From: Cryptomeria japonica
Lineage: Eukaryota; Streptophyta; Pinopsida; Cupressales; Cupressaceae
DNA: 64,000 nucleotides
Assembly: GCF_030272615.1 (NCBI RefSeq)
Contig: NC_081412.1
Coordinates: 690,938,083-691,002,082, forward strand
Reading direction: 5' to 3'
In this document: piece by piece, positions 1-11,326 of the stretch
How the letters are laid out: every line of letters begins with the position of its first letter
How positions within the stretch are numbered: the first letter of the stretch is position 1
The notes under the pieces: model-generated
Databases searched by the model: none
Told to the model about the DNA's origin: nothing
What the model saw: only the letters and a program-made list of their open reading frames with translations
Program-made: the position numbers and the translations under genes

Positions 1-2
1 TC

Positions 3-951
3 CCTAGGATCATAGATCTGGTAGATCCTCCACCTAGCTCTGGAGATGAGAATGATGATGAGGATGATCCCCAATAGAGGAGGAGATGTTGATTATGGGG
101 TGACAGAGGAGGGGATGGGGAGGAGGGGAGTGATGGCAGAGAAGGAAAGAGGGGTGGGAGGAGAGGTGGTCATCCATGGGTATGAGGAGGACCATTTTAT
201 TTCCAGGGAAGAGGTGGACCACTACCTTTGGCAGGCATGGATGGAAGTCAGGGAGAGGGGGATAGAGGTTGAGGAGGTGGCAATAGAGGCCTATTGGCTG
301 GCAAAGATGGAGGAAGACCAGCTGGGAGAGCAGGAGCAGAGATCGAGGAAGTATTGATTTTGGGTAGGTTCATCCTGATCCTAGTGTATTGGTTGCTCAT
401 GGGGGAGGTGATGAGGAGGAATTTGAGGATGATGTGTCATTGATTAGGCACAGGATCACTAGATTCAAAATAGTACAGGCTCCAGCAGGTGGGGATTGGG
501 CTAAGGGATAGGTGGGTGGAGAGGATGAGCCAGTGCAGGATATACCAGAGGTATAGGCAGGGGGTGATGATACAAAGATGCATGATGATGCTCCTGAGAT
601 CCAAGATGACACTGCTAGCTTGAGAGCATAGATTTCACAAGTTCAGGCTTTGAATATTGAGAGGGATACTACCATTGAGAGATATGGTCCAGAAAAGAGT
701 ACACTAGAGCAGATTCAGTAGTTTGGCTCAAGTGCTCTCTCAGGTGATATAGTTAGATCTTTCATTCATTCTAGGAAGGATATCTCACACTGGCATGGAC
801 TATATGAGAGTGTGATTCCTCCTAGTCAGATAGCATGCAATTATGTCTGTACGTAGTGATTGGGCAAGCAGGGCCAAATAGAGAGTGGTGGTGTCATTGG
901 ATCACCTCATCAGGATAGAGATCTGGATCTTGGGACAAGACCATCAGGTGG
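3..951 (+). pseudogene. Decayed plus-strand coding remnant, 3' part of an unknown gene
   Basis: Not recognised. The first part (frame from position 3) reads as an acidic then Gly/Arg-rich stretch with several stops. From about 377 a second frame stays coherent to 951, with in-frame stops in contexts suggesting lost Gln codons (CAG to TAG). Readable segments include SLIRHRITRFKIVQAPAG and DISHWHGLYESVIPPSQ. The frame is interrupted at 951 by copia-A and continues at 8161-8207 to a TGA, so this is the C-terminal part of a gene whose start lies left of the window. It is antisense to gypsy-A and faces the end of its pol, the position in which Tat-lineage elements can carry an antisense ORF; that assignment is inference. 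A captured host gene or another transposon is also possible. Confidence 0.5.
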
Positions 952-956
952 GACAC

Positions 957-2467
957 TGTTGGCATTATAATAGACAAGGAGAGATTGTTGGCATTTCAAT
1001 AAGGATATTGACAAGGTTGTTGATGATTATGGATATAACTGATCAAGGATGTTTTACTGTCTTAATATTATTATTTTTTCATTGATGTCAAGAAATTGAT
1101 TTTCTAATTCAGTATGATGTTGCCATATCTTAAGGAGTATGATTTGATGAGTATAAAGATGTCGCTAAAAGACACAGAAAGAATGTGATGAATAAGGGGA
1201 GGAATAAGTTATTCGATCGGCAACTATTACTAAGTTAGACAATGATGAGATCATGATGTTTAGATTGTTTTGATATCATACATATGTTATTGATTGTAAG
1301 ATTAATACTATACTATGTTACCGATCAAAGAACCTAGTCGATAAACCCTAAGGAACCTAGTCGGTAAATCCTAAGGTTATCGCTATCAGTTAATGAAGGC
1401 AGAATGTCTACTGAGTGAAGTTTAGTATTTACTGAGTTGCAACCGAGTAATAATAGAATCCATTGAATGAATAAAAGCATTATTTAGTGAAGGAAGCTAA
1501 TGAGCTAGCTATGATTAAATGATTGGTATGCCGTGAATGAAGTTTGTTAAAGAATCTATGGCAAAGAAAAATTGGCAAGAAGATCTACAGCATAGATTGA
1601 ACCGCAATACCCTAGCACAAGTTCCAAGAAATTTATGCAAGTTCCAAGGAGGGGTAAAACATTTTTAGATCAAAGGATACATTAAACCTAGTCAAAGTTT
1701 GAAGATCTGATGGCTATGATTGATCATGGGAAATATGATCAAGGAGATTAAGCGGTTAAACAATTGTTTATAAATAAGGAACTATTGATAAACAATGTAT
1801 GCACAGGGATGCTACATAGTGATTACTGAGCACTGAAGCTTGAAGACCTATTTGAATAACAGAGTATAGAGCCCATTAGATGGACAAGATTAGTCCTATT
1901 GTATTGAGAAAATAAGAATCTGCTTTAGCATTTTAGATGTGAAGTTGCAGATAGATTTTTATTACTGTTATTTTGTAAAGTGACAGAAAATCTCTAAACA
2001 GAGTGGACTTAACAGTCTTATTTGTAAAACCCTCTTGCAAGGTGACATTCTGATTGAGTGTTTGAAATCCTTTAACAAGGTCACTTCTAACAAGGTGAAT
2101 ATCCTAACAGATCTGAGGGAAATCCCTTAACCCGGTCACATCTAGCAATGTGTTTGTAATCTTTAACAAGATTTGCTTTTAACCAAGCATACTCTAGAAG
2201 AGTATATTTTTTAGTGGATCCAAAATCCCACAGTGGTTTTTTTCCTATTTGGGTTTCCACGTTAAATCTGGTGTTATGAGTGTTATGATGTTTATATGCT
2301 TTTGAGTTTGCATGTTTAGCAGTTTTGGTTATATTACTGAAGTATATGTTACCGAGGTTGAATCTATTGCTTTTATGGAAGAATAAGTTTGTATGATTCA
2401 CGCCCCCCCCCCCCTCTCATCTTATTAGCTTGGTATTTGTACTTAACATTAAGTATCAGAACTATCA
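957..2467 (+). repeat. 5' LTR of copia-A
   Basis: The LTR runs from TGTTGGCATTATAATAGA to the CA before the primer site. The first 29 bases (957-985) are absent from the 3' LTR's own start; the shared LTR sequence begins at 986. Bases about 1335-1375 hold a short tandem duplication of an AACCTAGTCGGTAAA-type unit that is single in the 3' LTR. The segment from about 1558 to 1950, with the only clear TATA box, is missing from the 3' LTR. A C-run (2402-2414) lies near the end and is also present, shorter, in the other LTR. Confidence 0.9.
1769..1776 (+). promoter_or_regulatory. TATA box of the copia-A 5' LTR
   Basis: TATAAATA lies about 700 bp before the LTR end in an AT-rich context. It is the best match to a plant TATA box in this LTR and would drive the genomic RNA. 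The matching part of the 3' LTR is deleted. Confidence 0.5.
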
Positions 2468-2469
2468 AT

Positions 2470-2481
2470 TGGTATCAGAGC
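2470..2481 (+). other. Primer-binding site of copia-A
   Basis: TGGTATCAGAGC starts two bases after the LTR end. It is the standard plant Ty1/copia primer site, complementary to the 3' end of initiator methionine tRNA, where minus-strand synthesis begins. Confidence 0.9.
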
Positions 2482-2532
2482 TTTGGACTCTAGAAGAAAA
2501 TTTTTAAAGGTACTTGAGGCAAAGATCCAAAG

Positions 2533-3684
2533 ATGTATAAGAGGGATGCACCGAAGCTAAACAAGTCAAATTTCTCTACATGGTAGAAAAGGATGAAGCT
2601 GCACCTATCAAGAGTTGGAGAATATGTTGTATATTATCTGGAGAATGATTTCATTACATCGAGCACCTATCCATTGACAATGGAAGAGATAAAAGCAAAG
2701 CAAGAACATATTCAAGCAATGATTGAAATAACATCTGCATTGACTGACTCAAAGTTTAATGATCTAGAAGGCTGCAATGATGCAAAGGCAATGTGAGACA
2801 AGCTCATATCTGTGTATGGTGGAGATGAACATGTTCAAAGAGAAAAAGTGGACAGTCTAAGAGGGCAACTTGAATCTATGAGGATGAATGAAGGTGAGAA
2901 CATAACCCAGTACAGTATAAGACTAAAGGAGATTGTCAATCAAATCAAAGGAGCAGGAAGAACTATTGAAGAAAAGGATATAACAAGTAAGTTGTTAAGA
3001 ACCCTTCTACCAGCTTATGCAATCCGAGTCTCTACAATCAATGAATTAAGGTTTGTACCCAAGATGCCAGTTTCTTTAGATGCTACTATTGGTAAGCTAC
3101 ATGTATTGGAGTTAAGTGACTTTGATAATAGTGGGTCATCAGTAAATAAAGTTGAATTTGCATTTAGTTCTTTTCATATTAGTGAATTTGATGATTACAA
3201 TGATAGAATGAGTGAGTACACTAAAGGGGATCATAGTGAAGCAAGTGAAAGATTTCACAAGAACATGGAGGAAGTACACAAACTGTATGAGGAAATCAGA
3301 AAGCAAGAAGAGTTTGAAGCACTATTAGCCAGAAGAATACCGAGAGGCAAAGGTAAGTATAAAGGAAAACTACCTTTGAAATGTTTCAATTGTGATAAAA
3401 TAGGACATATGGCTTCTAACTATCCTAACAAATATTCTACTGAAAAGAGATATTATCGAGATGATAGACAGAAAGATAATCATTACAGAGGACACCGAGA
3501 CTTCAGAAGAAGAGATAGAAAGTCACGCCTAATAGCCGATGAGGAATCCAATGATGATAAATCAAATGAAACTGATACAAAGGAAGTAATTTATGTGGAT
3601 ATCAAAGATGGATCAGATGAAGAAAGGTATGAAGAAAAAGCCCTAATATCTCACATAAATACTAATGATTCTTGGCAAATTTGA
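2533..3684 (+). pseudogene. gag: copia-A gag (capsid and nucleocapsid), interrupted
   Basis: Gag would form the cytoplasmic virus-like particle. The frame opens at the ATG at 2533 and stays in one frame to 3684. It has a TAG at 2584-2586 and a TGA at 2794-2796, both where copia Gag proteins normally have Trp (FSTW and the region before DKL). Downstream are the UBN2-like helical gag domain (roughly 2812-3130) and a Cys-His zinc knuckle at about 3380-3425. The knuckle reads CFNCDKIGHMASNY, so the final Cys of CX2CX4HX4C is Tyr. A basic, charged tail follows. The two stops and the Cys loss are all G-to-A changes, which suggests decay at methylated cytosines on the other strand. Identification as gag is firm; function is lost. 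Confidence 0.88.
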
Positions 3685-4150
3685 TCCTAGAAGTGATGAA
3701 TGGTTCTAAGAGCAAAGCATAAAGTTTGTTATGTTAGAAGATTATGATGGAGGCTATGTAAGATTTGGTAATGATGCACCATGTTCGGTAAAAGGTAAAG
3801 GATCTATAACACTTCTTGACAATGCAAGATGCAATGATGTTTATTGGGTTGAAGGATTGAAATACAATTTATTGAGTGTAACACAGCTAAACAATACAGG
3901 ATACCGAATAGAATTTCAGAAAGGAACTGTCAAAGTTCATGACAAGCATGGAAAGTTAGCTACTATCAGGACACAAACAAAAGGTAACACATTTCACCTT
4001 GACTTAACTCGGAATAAATGTCTGTATGCAAAGATAGATGATACCTAGTTATGGCATAAAAGGTTTTGTCATGTAAATTTTGATAATCTGATCAAAATAA
4101 GCAAGAAGCACCGAGTTAGAGGTCTATCGAGTCTTAAAAAAACTTGAGAA
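3685..4150 (+). pseudogene. pol: copia-A protease end and GAG-pre-integrase region, frameshifted
   Basis: Copia polyproteins place an aspartic protease (Asp-Ser-Gly) just after the zinc knuckle. Here the frame stops at 3684 and shifts, and no intact DSG motif is visible. Coding recovers at 3731 in another frame with protease-tail sequence (YNLLSVTQLNNTGYRIEF). It reaches a TAG at 4046 and then the zinc-binding pre-integrase motif LWHKRFCHVNFDNLIK (about 4049-4096), which carries the two His of the HHCC finger. Another frameshift precedes the integrase frame at 4155. The protease must be inactive. Confidence 0.8.
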
Positions 4151-4154
4151 TGCC

Positions 4155-5159
4155 ATGTGCCGAGGATGCCAGATAGGTAAAATGACAAGATCAAGCTTTA
4201 CAAGTAAGTCCTACACTTCTAAGGGAATTTTAGATCTTGTGCACACTGATCTATGTGGTCCTATGAAAGTTCAAAGTTATTATGGTGATAAATATTTCAT
4301 ATTATTTGTGGATGATTACTCAAGGATGATGTCAGTTATGTTTTTAAAAGAAAAATCAGAAGCTTTTCAAATGTTTAAATGGTACAAGGCAAGAGTTGAA
4401 AATGAAACAGGAAGACAACTGAAATGTCTTAGATCAGATAGAGGAGGAGAGTTCACATCTGATAAGTTCAACTTTTTCTGCAATGATCATGGTATAAAAA
4501 GACAAGTCTCTATACCGAGAACTCCACAACAAAATGGAATTGCTGAGAGAAGAAATAGATCTATTGTGGATTGTGCCAGAACCTTGATGATTGAAAAGAA
4601 AGTGCCACAAACATTTTGGAGAGAAGCAATAAGCACAGCAGTTTACACCCTGAACCGAGTACAACTGAAGAAAGGAACTTTGAAGAAACCATATGAAATC
4701 TGGTATGACAAGAAACCTAATGTAAGTTATTTTAAAATCTTTGGAAGTAGATGTTATGTACACAAAGATGATAGAAATGGCAAGTTTGATCAGAAAAGTG
4801 AAGAAGGAACATTTCTTGGTTATTCTTCTAGAAGTAAAGCATTTAAATATCTAATCAAAACATCTAACAAAATAGTAGAAAGTGCAAATGTGAAAATTGA
4901 TGAATTTGTAGAAAGAAATGATGAAGGAAATTCCAAGGAACCAGAAGATTATGATGAATTTGTCTATGTTCAACTGACAAGTCCTACCGAGAAAATTGCA
5001 GAAGGAAATGAAGAGAATATCCAGTTACCGAGTGATGAAGAAGATCATATAGAGCCTACCAAGCCTGTATTAGCGAAGTGTGTCAGAAGACATCATGCAT
5101 CAAGTCAGCTTATAGGAGATAAGGATGATCCAGTGATGACAAGGAACAAACTGAGATAG
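4155..5159 (+). pseudogene. int: copia-A integrase, catalytic core readable
   Basis: Integrase joins the LTR cDNA to host DNA. The two Cys of the HHCC finger are in MCRGCQIGK at the start. The DDE core is complete: Asp in LVHTDLCGP, Asp in LRSDRGGEF, Glu in QNGIAERRNR. The C-terminal GKF/Y-type region (KFDQKSEEGTFLGYSS) follows, then an acidic linker to RT. The frame ends at TAG 5157-5159 in the linker; the downstream RT keeps the same frame. It is detached from the upstream frame, so although the motifs are intact it could not be made as part of a polyprotein. Confidence 0.9.
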
Positions 5160-6709
5160 AACACATGTCTAATATCTGAATTTCAACTGAGGATAGTGAA
5201 AGAGGCATTTAATAGTGAAGATTGGATAAATTCTATGACAGAAGAGATTGATCAAATCAAGAAGAATGACACATGGACACTGGTCCTAAGAGTGAAGGAC
5301 AAAAATGTAATCGGTACAAAGTGGATTTTCAAAAACAAGCTGAATTAAAAAGGTGAGGTCATTCGAAATAAAGCAAGATTAGTTTGCAAAGGTTATTCCC
5401 AACAAGAAGGAATTGATTATGGTGAGAATTTTGCACCTATGGCAAGACTTGAAAGAGTAAGTACATTGTTGGCATATGTTGCTTACAAGAATTTCAAGGT
5501 ATATCAAATGGATGTCAAATCTGCATTTCTGAATGGTATATTAGAAGAAGAAGTTTTTATTGAACCTGAAGGATTTGTTGAAGACAAAAATAAAGATCAG
5601 GTATGTAAATTGAACAAAGCCTTAAATGGTCTAAAACAAGCACCTAGAGCATGGTATGAAAGATTACCTTCTTATTTAATCAAGATTGGTTTTATAAGAA
5701 CAAGTGAAAATAGTAACATGTACACAAAGAATGATGAAAATGGAATACTGATCTTAGCCATATTTGTTGATGATATTATCTTTTGTGAAAATGACTCTCT
5801 ATGTAAGAACTTTGGAAATGAAATGAGCAAAGAATTTGAGATGTCACTAATCGGTGAGACAAAGTATTTTATAGGTTTACAGATACTACAAATGAAAGAT
5901 GAGATTTTCATTACTCAATCCAAGTACATAAAGGAAATCTTGAAGAAATTTGGAATGGAGGATTCAAAACCAGTAAGTACTCCTATGACTACCAACTGTA
6001 AACTATCAAAGAATGATGAATCTGCATCTGTTGATGAGACACTTTACCGATCCATGATTGGAAAGCTACAATATGTTGTTCATAGTAGGCCAGATATAGC
6101 ACATGCAGTAGGTATAGTTGCAAGATTCTCTGCAGATCCTAAGGAAATGCACATGACAACAATCAAGAAAATTTTCAGATACTTAAAAGGCACTGAGGAT
6201 TATGGCTTAGTATATCAGAAAGGAAATGATTTTGAATTAAAAGTTTATACTGATGCTGATTGGGCAGGCAACATTGATGTCAGGAAAAGCACAAGTGGAG
6301 GAGCTTTTTTTTTAGGAGAAAGAATAGTGAGTTGGCTTAGCAAGAAACAAGGATGTGTTTCACAGTCAATAGCAGAAGCTGAATACGTTGCTACAGCATT
6401 GAATTGTACCAACATAGCATGGATCAAACAATTGTTGGAAGGTATAAATGAGAAATTTACCAAGCCAGTAACTATATTATGACTAGTGCCATTATCATTT
6501 CAAAGAATCCTGTTATGCACTCTAAGACAAAGCACATCTCTATCAAATATCATTATCTTAGAGAAGAAGCTCAAGAGAAAAAAGTGGTGTTGGAGTATGT
6601 TAGCACAAAGGAACAAATAGCAGATATCTTCACCAAGCCACTACCAAGGGACACTTTTGAGTATCTCATAAGTAAGTTAGGGGTCCTCCCCCTATCTTCT
6701 ACTCACTAA
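5160..6709 (+). pseudogene. pol: copia-A reverse transcriptase and RNase H, one stop and one frameshift
   Basis: The RVT_2-type domain starts with WINSMTEEIDQIKKNDTW and [21 protein letters not shown] at 5346-5348 breaks it. The frame then holds the RT core, including [24 protein letters not shown] and the catalytic FVDD ([10 protein letters not shown], usually YVDD). The RNase H part has DADWAGN and [10 protein letters not shown] deletion of about seven bases at about 6480 shifts the last segment, which holds HYLREEAQEKKVVLEYV and the standard end TKEQIADIFTKPL, to another frame ending at 6709. Domain order and motifs make the call firm. Confidence 0.92.
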
Positions 6710-7094
6710 CCGAGTTCGGTGAAAGCATCAATTTGATGACTCTACAGAATATCTTTTAGGAGTTGATGTTGATTCACACACTTTAGGATGTTTTCTAAAG
6801 GTGTGCAGGAAACAAATACAGGGAATAGGAATTGAAGACAAAAAATGCTCTGACCGAGACTAAGTTGACACATAAATAGCAGGAAATCACTTCATACAGG
6901 AAGAAATTATGTTTTAGTTCTTTACTTTTTGGCATTGTTGTCAAAGGGGGAGAAGACTGAAGAAAAGAGGAGAAGACTAATGTATGGGGGAGAAGACTGA
7001 TGACAGGAGCATTTTAGCATTTCAGAATCTCACAGCAATCTGAATCAATTAGGTCAAATCAATTGGTTTTGCCATCAATGCCAAAGGGGGAGAT
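6710..7094 (+). other. copia-A 3' untranslated region with polypurine tracts
   Basis: There is no coding sequence. AAAGGGGGAGA occurs twice, at about 6943-6953 and at 7083-7092. The second abuts the 3' LTR and is the plus-strand primer. The first is an internal copy followed by two more GGGGGAGAAGACT-like repeats. Confidence 0.75.
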
Positions 7095-8155
7095 TGTTGG
7101 CATTTTAATAAGGATATTGAGAAGGTTGTTGATGATTATGGATATAACTAATCAAGGATGTTTTACTGTCTTAATATTATTATTTTGTCATTGATGTCAA
7201 GAAATTGATTTTCTAATTCAGTATGATGTTGCCATATCTTAAGGAGTATGATTTGATGAGTATAAAGATGTCGGTAAAAGACATAGAAAGAATGTGATGA
7301 ATAAGGGGAGGAATAAGTTATTCAATGGGCAACTATTACCGAGTTAGACAATGATGAGATCATGATGTTTAGATTGTTTTGATATCATACATATGTTATT
7401 GATTGTAAGATTAATACTATACTATGTTACCGAGCAAAGAACCTAGTCGGTAAACCCTAAGGTTATCGCTATCGGTTAATGAAGGTGAAATGTCTACCAA
7501 GTGAATTTTAGTATTTACTGAGTTGCAACCGAGTAATAACAGAATGCATTGAATTAATAAAAGCATTATTTAATGAAGGAAGCTAATGAGCTGGCTATGA
7601 TTAAATGATTGGTATGTCGTGAATGAAGTTTGTTAAAGAATCTCTTATTTTATTACTGTTATTTTGTAAAGTGACAGAAAATCTCTTAACCGAGTGGACT
7701 TAACAGTCTTATTTCTAAAACCCTTTAGCAAGGTGACATTCTGATTAAGTGTTTGAAATCCTTTAACAAGGTCACTTCTAACAAGGTGAAGATCCTAACA
7801 GATCTGAGGGAAATCCCTTAACTGGGTCACATCTAGCAATGTGTTTGTAATCTTTAACAGGATTTGCTTTTAACCGAGCATACTCTAGAAGAGTATATTT
7901 CTTAGTGGGTCCGAAATCCCACAGTGGTTTTTTCCCTATTTGGGTTTCCACGTTAAATCAAGGTGGTATGAGTGTTATGATGTTTATATGCTTTTGAGTT
8001 TGCATGTTTAGTAGTTTTGGTTATATTACTAAAGTATATGTTACCGAGGTTGAATATGTTGTTTTTATGGAAGATTAAGTTTGTATGATTCACCCCCCCC
8101 CCTCTCATCTTATTAGTTTGGCATCTGTACTTAACATTAAGTATCAGAACTATCA
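7095..8155 (+). repeat. 3' LTR of copia-A, internally deleted
   Basis: It begins TGTTGGCATTTTAATAAGG and ends at TATCA, next to the TSD. It aligns to 986-2467 but lacks about 393 bp (5' LTR about 1558-1950), the part with the TATA box. The junction is at about 7644. The remaining sequence is closely similar, with scattered transitions. Confidence 0.9.
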
Positions 8156-8160
8156 GACAC

Positions 8161-8207
8161 ACCCTTCTCAACAGAGGCATACTAATTCTGGTGGCATTGC
8201 CACATGA
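8161..8207 (+). pseudogene. Last codons of the decayed plus-strand gene, after the copia-A insertion
   Basis: With copia-A and one TSD copy removed, the frame from 377-951 runs straight on through THPSQQRHTNSGGIAT to a TGA at 8205-8207. This shows that the copia insertion split this reading frame close to its end. Confidence 0.55.
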
Positions 8208-10187
8208 TTTGAGACTTGATTTTATATTTAATGCATCATGGGACATTGTACTCTATTGATTATTTTTGTTTAATTATTTTTGTTGATATCATTGTATACT
8301 TGCATAGTTTATGATTTATGATGACATGTAGACATTGATGGACTCTATATGATACTACTCTATGATGGTTTCTTTATTATTCATGCATGATGATATGATG
8401 TTGATTTCCTTATTATGACTTCTACATGATGACCTATATGATGATGACTTTATTGCTTTATCTTGATGATGATGCAAATTGGATTCTTATATGAGCTATA
8501 TGATTATGATGACTTATATGCATTTATGATGATGATTATGATCTTTATTCAATGATTATATGATGATGTATGCATTGATGATGACATGTTTCTATGATAT
8601 GATTTGATTTATCAGATGTTTATAATGATACTATGATGAGATGTGTAATATACATGTGATGCCTATTGATGATGTATATGTATATACTGATATAGATGAT
8701 GTGTATAGATGATATGATGCTTATAAATGAAATATCTTTGAAAACGACATTTATAAAATGATGAAAATGATACTACATGCTTATAATGATGATATGGTGT
8801 AACTTTTACAAATGCAAATTGATTTAAATTTAAATTAACCTAAATGATAAAATGAAACTAATGCATTTTACCATGATTGATGATTTAATGAAATGAACCT
8901 AATGCAATTAATAATGCTCGATGATCTAATTAAATGCAAATGATTCTTATATAAATGAATAAAGTGAACTTGAATGCAAATGCAAATGTTTTTGTTTTTC
9001 CAAGTATAATCAATCATTATTTCAACCGTTGATCCTCAATGTTGATGAATGCTTATAATGCAAATGAAAATGCAAGGGAAATGCAAAGACCTAAATGATA
9101 TTGCCACCTTTTCAGTGTTTTTGAAACAATTCTTAAATTCATCATTGATCTTTTAAAAAGTTGTAAGAAAATACAAGCATCTTGATATAAGGATTCAATA
9201 TGACCTGAGTACTTCTTACATGGAGTTTGATTTAGCAAGTTAATACAAGCATCTAGGTACAAGGAACCGAGATAGCCTTAGTATTTCTTGCATAATAGAC
9301 AAGGATTATCCCCTTTCATATATGACTCGGCACGTCCTCAATGATCTTTTTCTGATCATGTCCTTAGACAAGTACATACATTACTAAGAAATAAACCACA
9401 AATAGTAGACAAAGAAAAATAACCATCCCCCATCATAGCTCCTCTAGTCTTGAACATCATCGAGTTACATAAGGTACGTGATGAGCAAAAAATCAAGATA
9501 CAAACATTGAATCATGCATGTCACATGTACATTCTCAAAAGTAGATATAATCATCTTGATTAATGATTGTTGCTATGTGTTGTCACTTGCTTGTTGAATC
9601 TCTAAATTCTGAGTTTCATGACTCGATTTGTTGGATATCATGATTTTTTTTAAGCCTTGATGCCTTACCACTTGTCGTCTATTTCAAAAACCTATTGTTT
9701 TTGTTTTTTCTACGTTTTCTGATGTTTTTTAGATTTTCTATATTTCAATGTTGCCCCCAGCTAAGTTCTGGATTTTTCCCTCACCTAGAAACAAACTTTA
9801 TTATGGATGTACAATAATGATCCAAACCATGGTGGGATACAATGTAGATAAATATTTAGATAAGAAATGACAATGACTACGCTAAGTATGTCCATGTTTG
9901 ATAAGCTTTGTGAACAGCGGATTTCTACTAATGGCTTAGGTCAAATGGATGTGAAAGAAAAAGGAGAACTCATTGATAGAAGAGCCGATTGTTAGATATC
10001 ACTTGTTGCCAGGTTTTCACCATCTAAATTTATTGCGTTTTTCCATATATTTGATTTTTTTTCACTGTTTTCGTTGTTTTCACTATTTTTTCTCTTTTCT
10101 TCTTTTCTACTTTTTAGGGATTTTCTCTTTTGTATTGTTTTTTGGATTCTACTTCTTTTATACTTTTTATGGTATTCTATTGATATT
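8208..10187. other. Non-coding AT-rich spacer with GATGAT-rich simple sequence
   Basis: No credible gene. Bases 8300-8800 are dominated by degenerate (A)TGATGAT-type low-complexity sequence. Bases 8800-9770 are AT-rich and unremarkable. Bases 10040-10180 are T-rich on the plus strand (A/G-rich on the minus strand). That resembles the A-rich stretch just after pol in gypsy-B, so this is probably the 3' untranslated part of gypsy-A. No LTR could be found here. Confidence 0.5.
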
Positions 10188-11326
10188 TTAGGCATAAAAA
10201 TTCTTGAGATGCATGGTGTTGATAGGTTCATCAAACCATTCCCCCTCTGGTGTAGACAATTTGTATGCTCCTGATACATATGTTGCTAATGTGACAAAAG
10301 GACCTAACCAGTTTGGCTCAAATTTGCCCTTTTTCTTTCAACCTTGCTAGTTGCATGGATTTTCTCTCAGAACATTATCTCCTATCTAAAATATACTTGG
10401 CTTCACCTTGTGATTGTATCTTCTTTCCATTCTCTACTAATATGCCTTCAAGTGACCTGAAGTATTTTGGCGACGTTCTTGTATCAGTTCTAATTCTTGT
10501 AGCCTAGAGACTCTTTGTTCTTCTTTTGGGATAAGTCCTTTCAATGACACTCGTAGAGAAGGTATCTCTACTTCAACTGGTAATATTGCTTATGATCCAT
10601 ACACAAGGCAATATGGGGTTGTTCAACTGAATGTGCCAGTCTCTACCAGCCTCATTGATTGTCTTCTTCAGAATCTTGAGGATTGTTTTATTTGATGCCT
10701 TGGCTTGACCATTTCCTTGTGGATAATATGGTGTTGAGAACCTATGTTGGATCCAGAATCACTCACATATTTCTTTCACATCTTGATTTTTAAAAGGTCA
10801 TCCATTATCAGTGATAATGGTCATAGGAACACCATAGCAACAGATTATGTAGTTTAGGATAAATGATGAGATCTATTTTCCCATCATTATTGTCAAGGGA
10901 ACTGCTTCAATCCATTTAGTTAAGTACTCAGTTGTAGTTAGAATGAATTTGTGTCCATTTGAAGATGAAGGATTTATCTTTCCCACTAGATCTAATCCCC
11001 ATTGAGAGAATGGCCATGATCCTGCTAGAGGATGCAGTTCTTGTGCCGATGCATGAATGAGACTCCCATGAATCTGACATTGTTTACACTTCTTAGCATA
11101 TGTAAAGGAATCTCTTTCCATAGTGGGCCAATAGTACCCCAATCAAATGAGTTTCTTGGCTAGCGTAAGACCACTTGAGTGTGTGCCACAAATACCTAAA
11201 TGGAATTCATTTAGAACCTTTTTTAGATTCCTCACATTCAAGACACCTTAGGAGAGATCTATCCAGACCTCGTCTATATAGGATATCAGAAATGATGGTA
11301 TAATGGGCTGACTATTGGATAAAGTT
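10188..11326 (-). pseudogene. int: gypsy-A integrase, fragmented
   Basis: The H2C2 finger region is readable as GYYWPTMERDSFTYAKKC with KQC. The core follows with Asp in WGLDLVGKI (about 10990) and the second Asp in an ITDNG motif at about 10805-10825. The C-terminal part reads LIPKEEQRVSRLQELEL, then KGKFEPNWLGPFV and MHLKNFYA, ending at TAA 10188-10190. Several stops and shifts lie between 10300 and 10870. The same C-terminal signature closes gypsy-B at 33938, so the two elements are related. Inactive. Confidence 0.82.

Larger units (their letters stand above)
952..8160 (+). mobile_element. copia-A: complete but dead Ty1/copia LTR retrotransposon with TSD gacac
   Basis: The order is LTR, initiator-Met-tRNA-type primer site, gag, protease, integrase, reverse transcriptase, RNase H, polypurine tract, LTR. 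Integrase before RT defines the Ty1/copia superfamily. Both LTRs begin TGTTGG and end TATCA. The 5-bp sequence gacac lies at 952-956 and again at 8156-8160, directly outside the element (957-8155), and marks the insertion. The coding region has at least four stops and three frameshifts, so this copy is not autonomous. It landed inside the decayed plus-strand frame at 3-951 / 8161-8207. The two LTRs differ greatly in length (1511 against 1061 bp), explained by a deletion in the 3' copy and an extension plus a short duplication in the 5' copy. Confidence 0.93.

Noticed and set aside
46-357. A 103-codon protein on the plus strand starting at 46
   Set aside because: Purine-rich low-complexity DNA gives open frames easily; neighbouring frames fit the decayed gene better.
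9749-9765. Polypurine tract and 3' LTR of gypsy-A (GCTGGGGGCAACA on the minus strand)
   Set aside because: The sequence that follows does not start like the 39331 LTR and shows no similarity to it.
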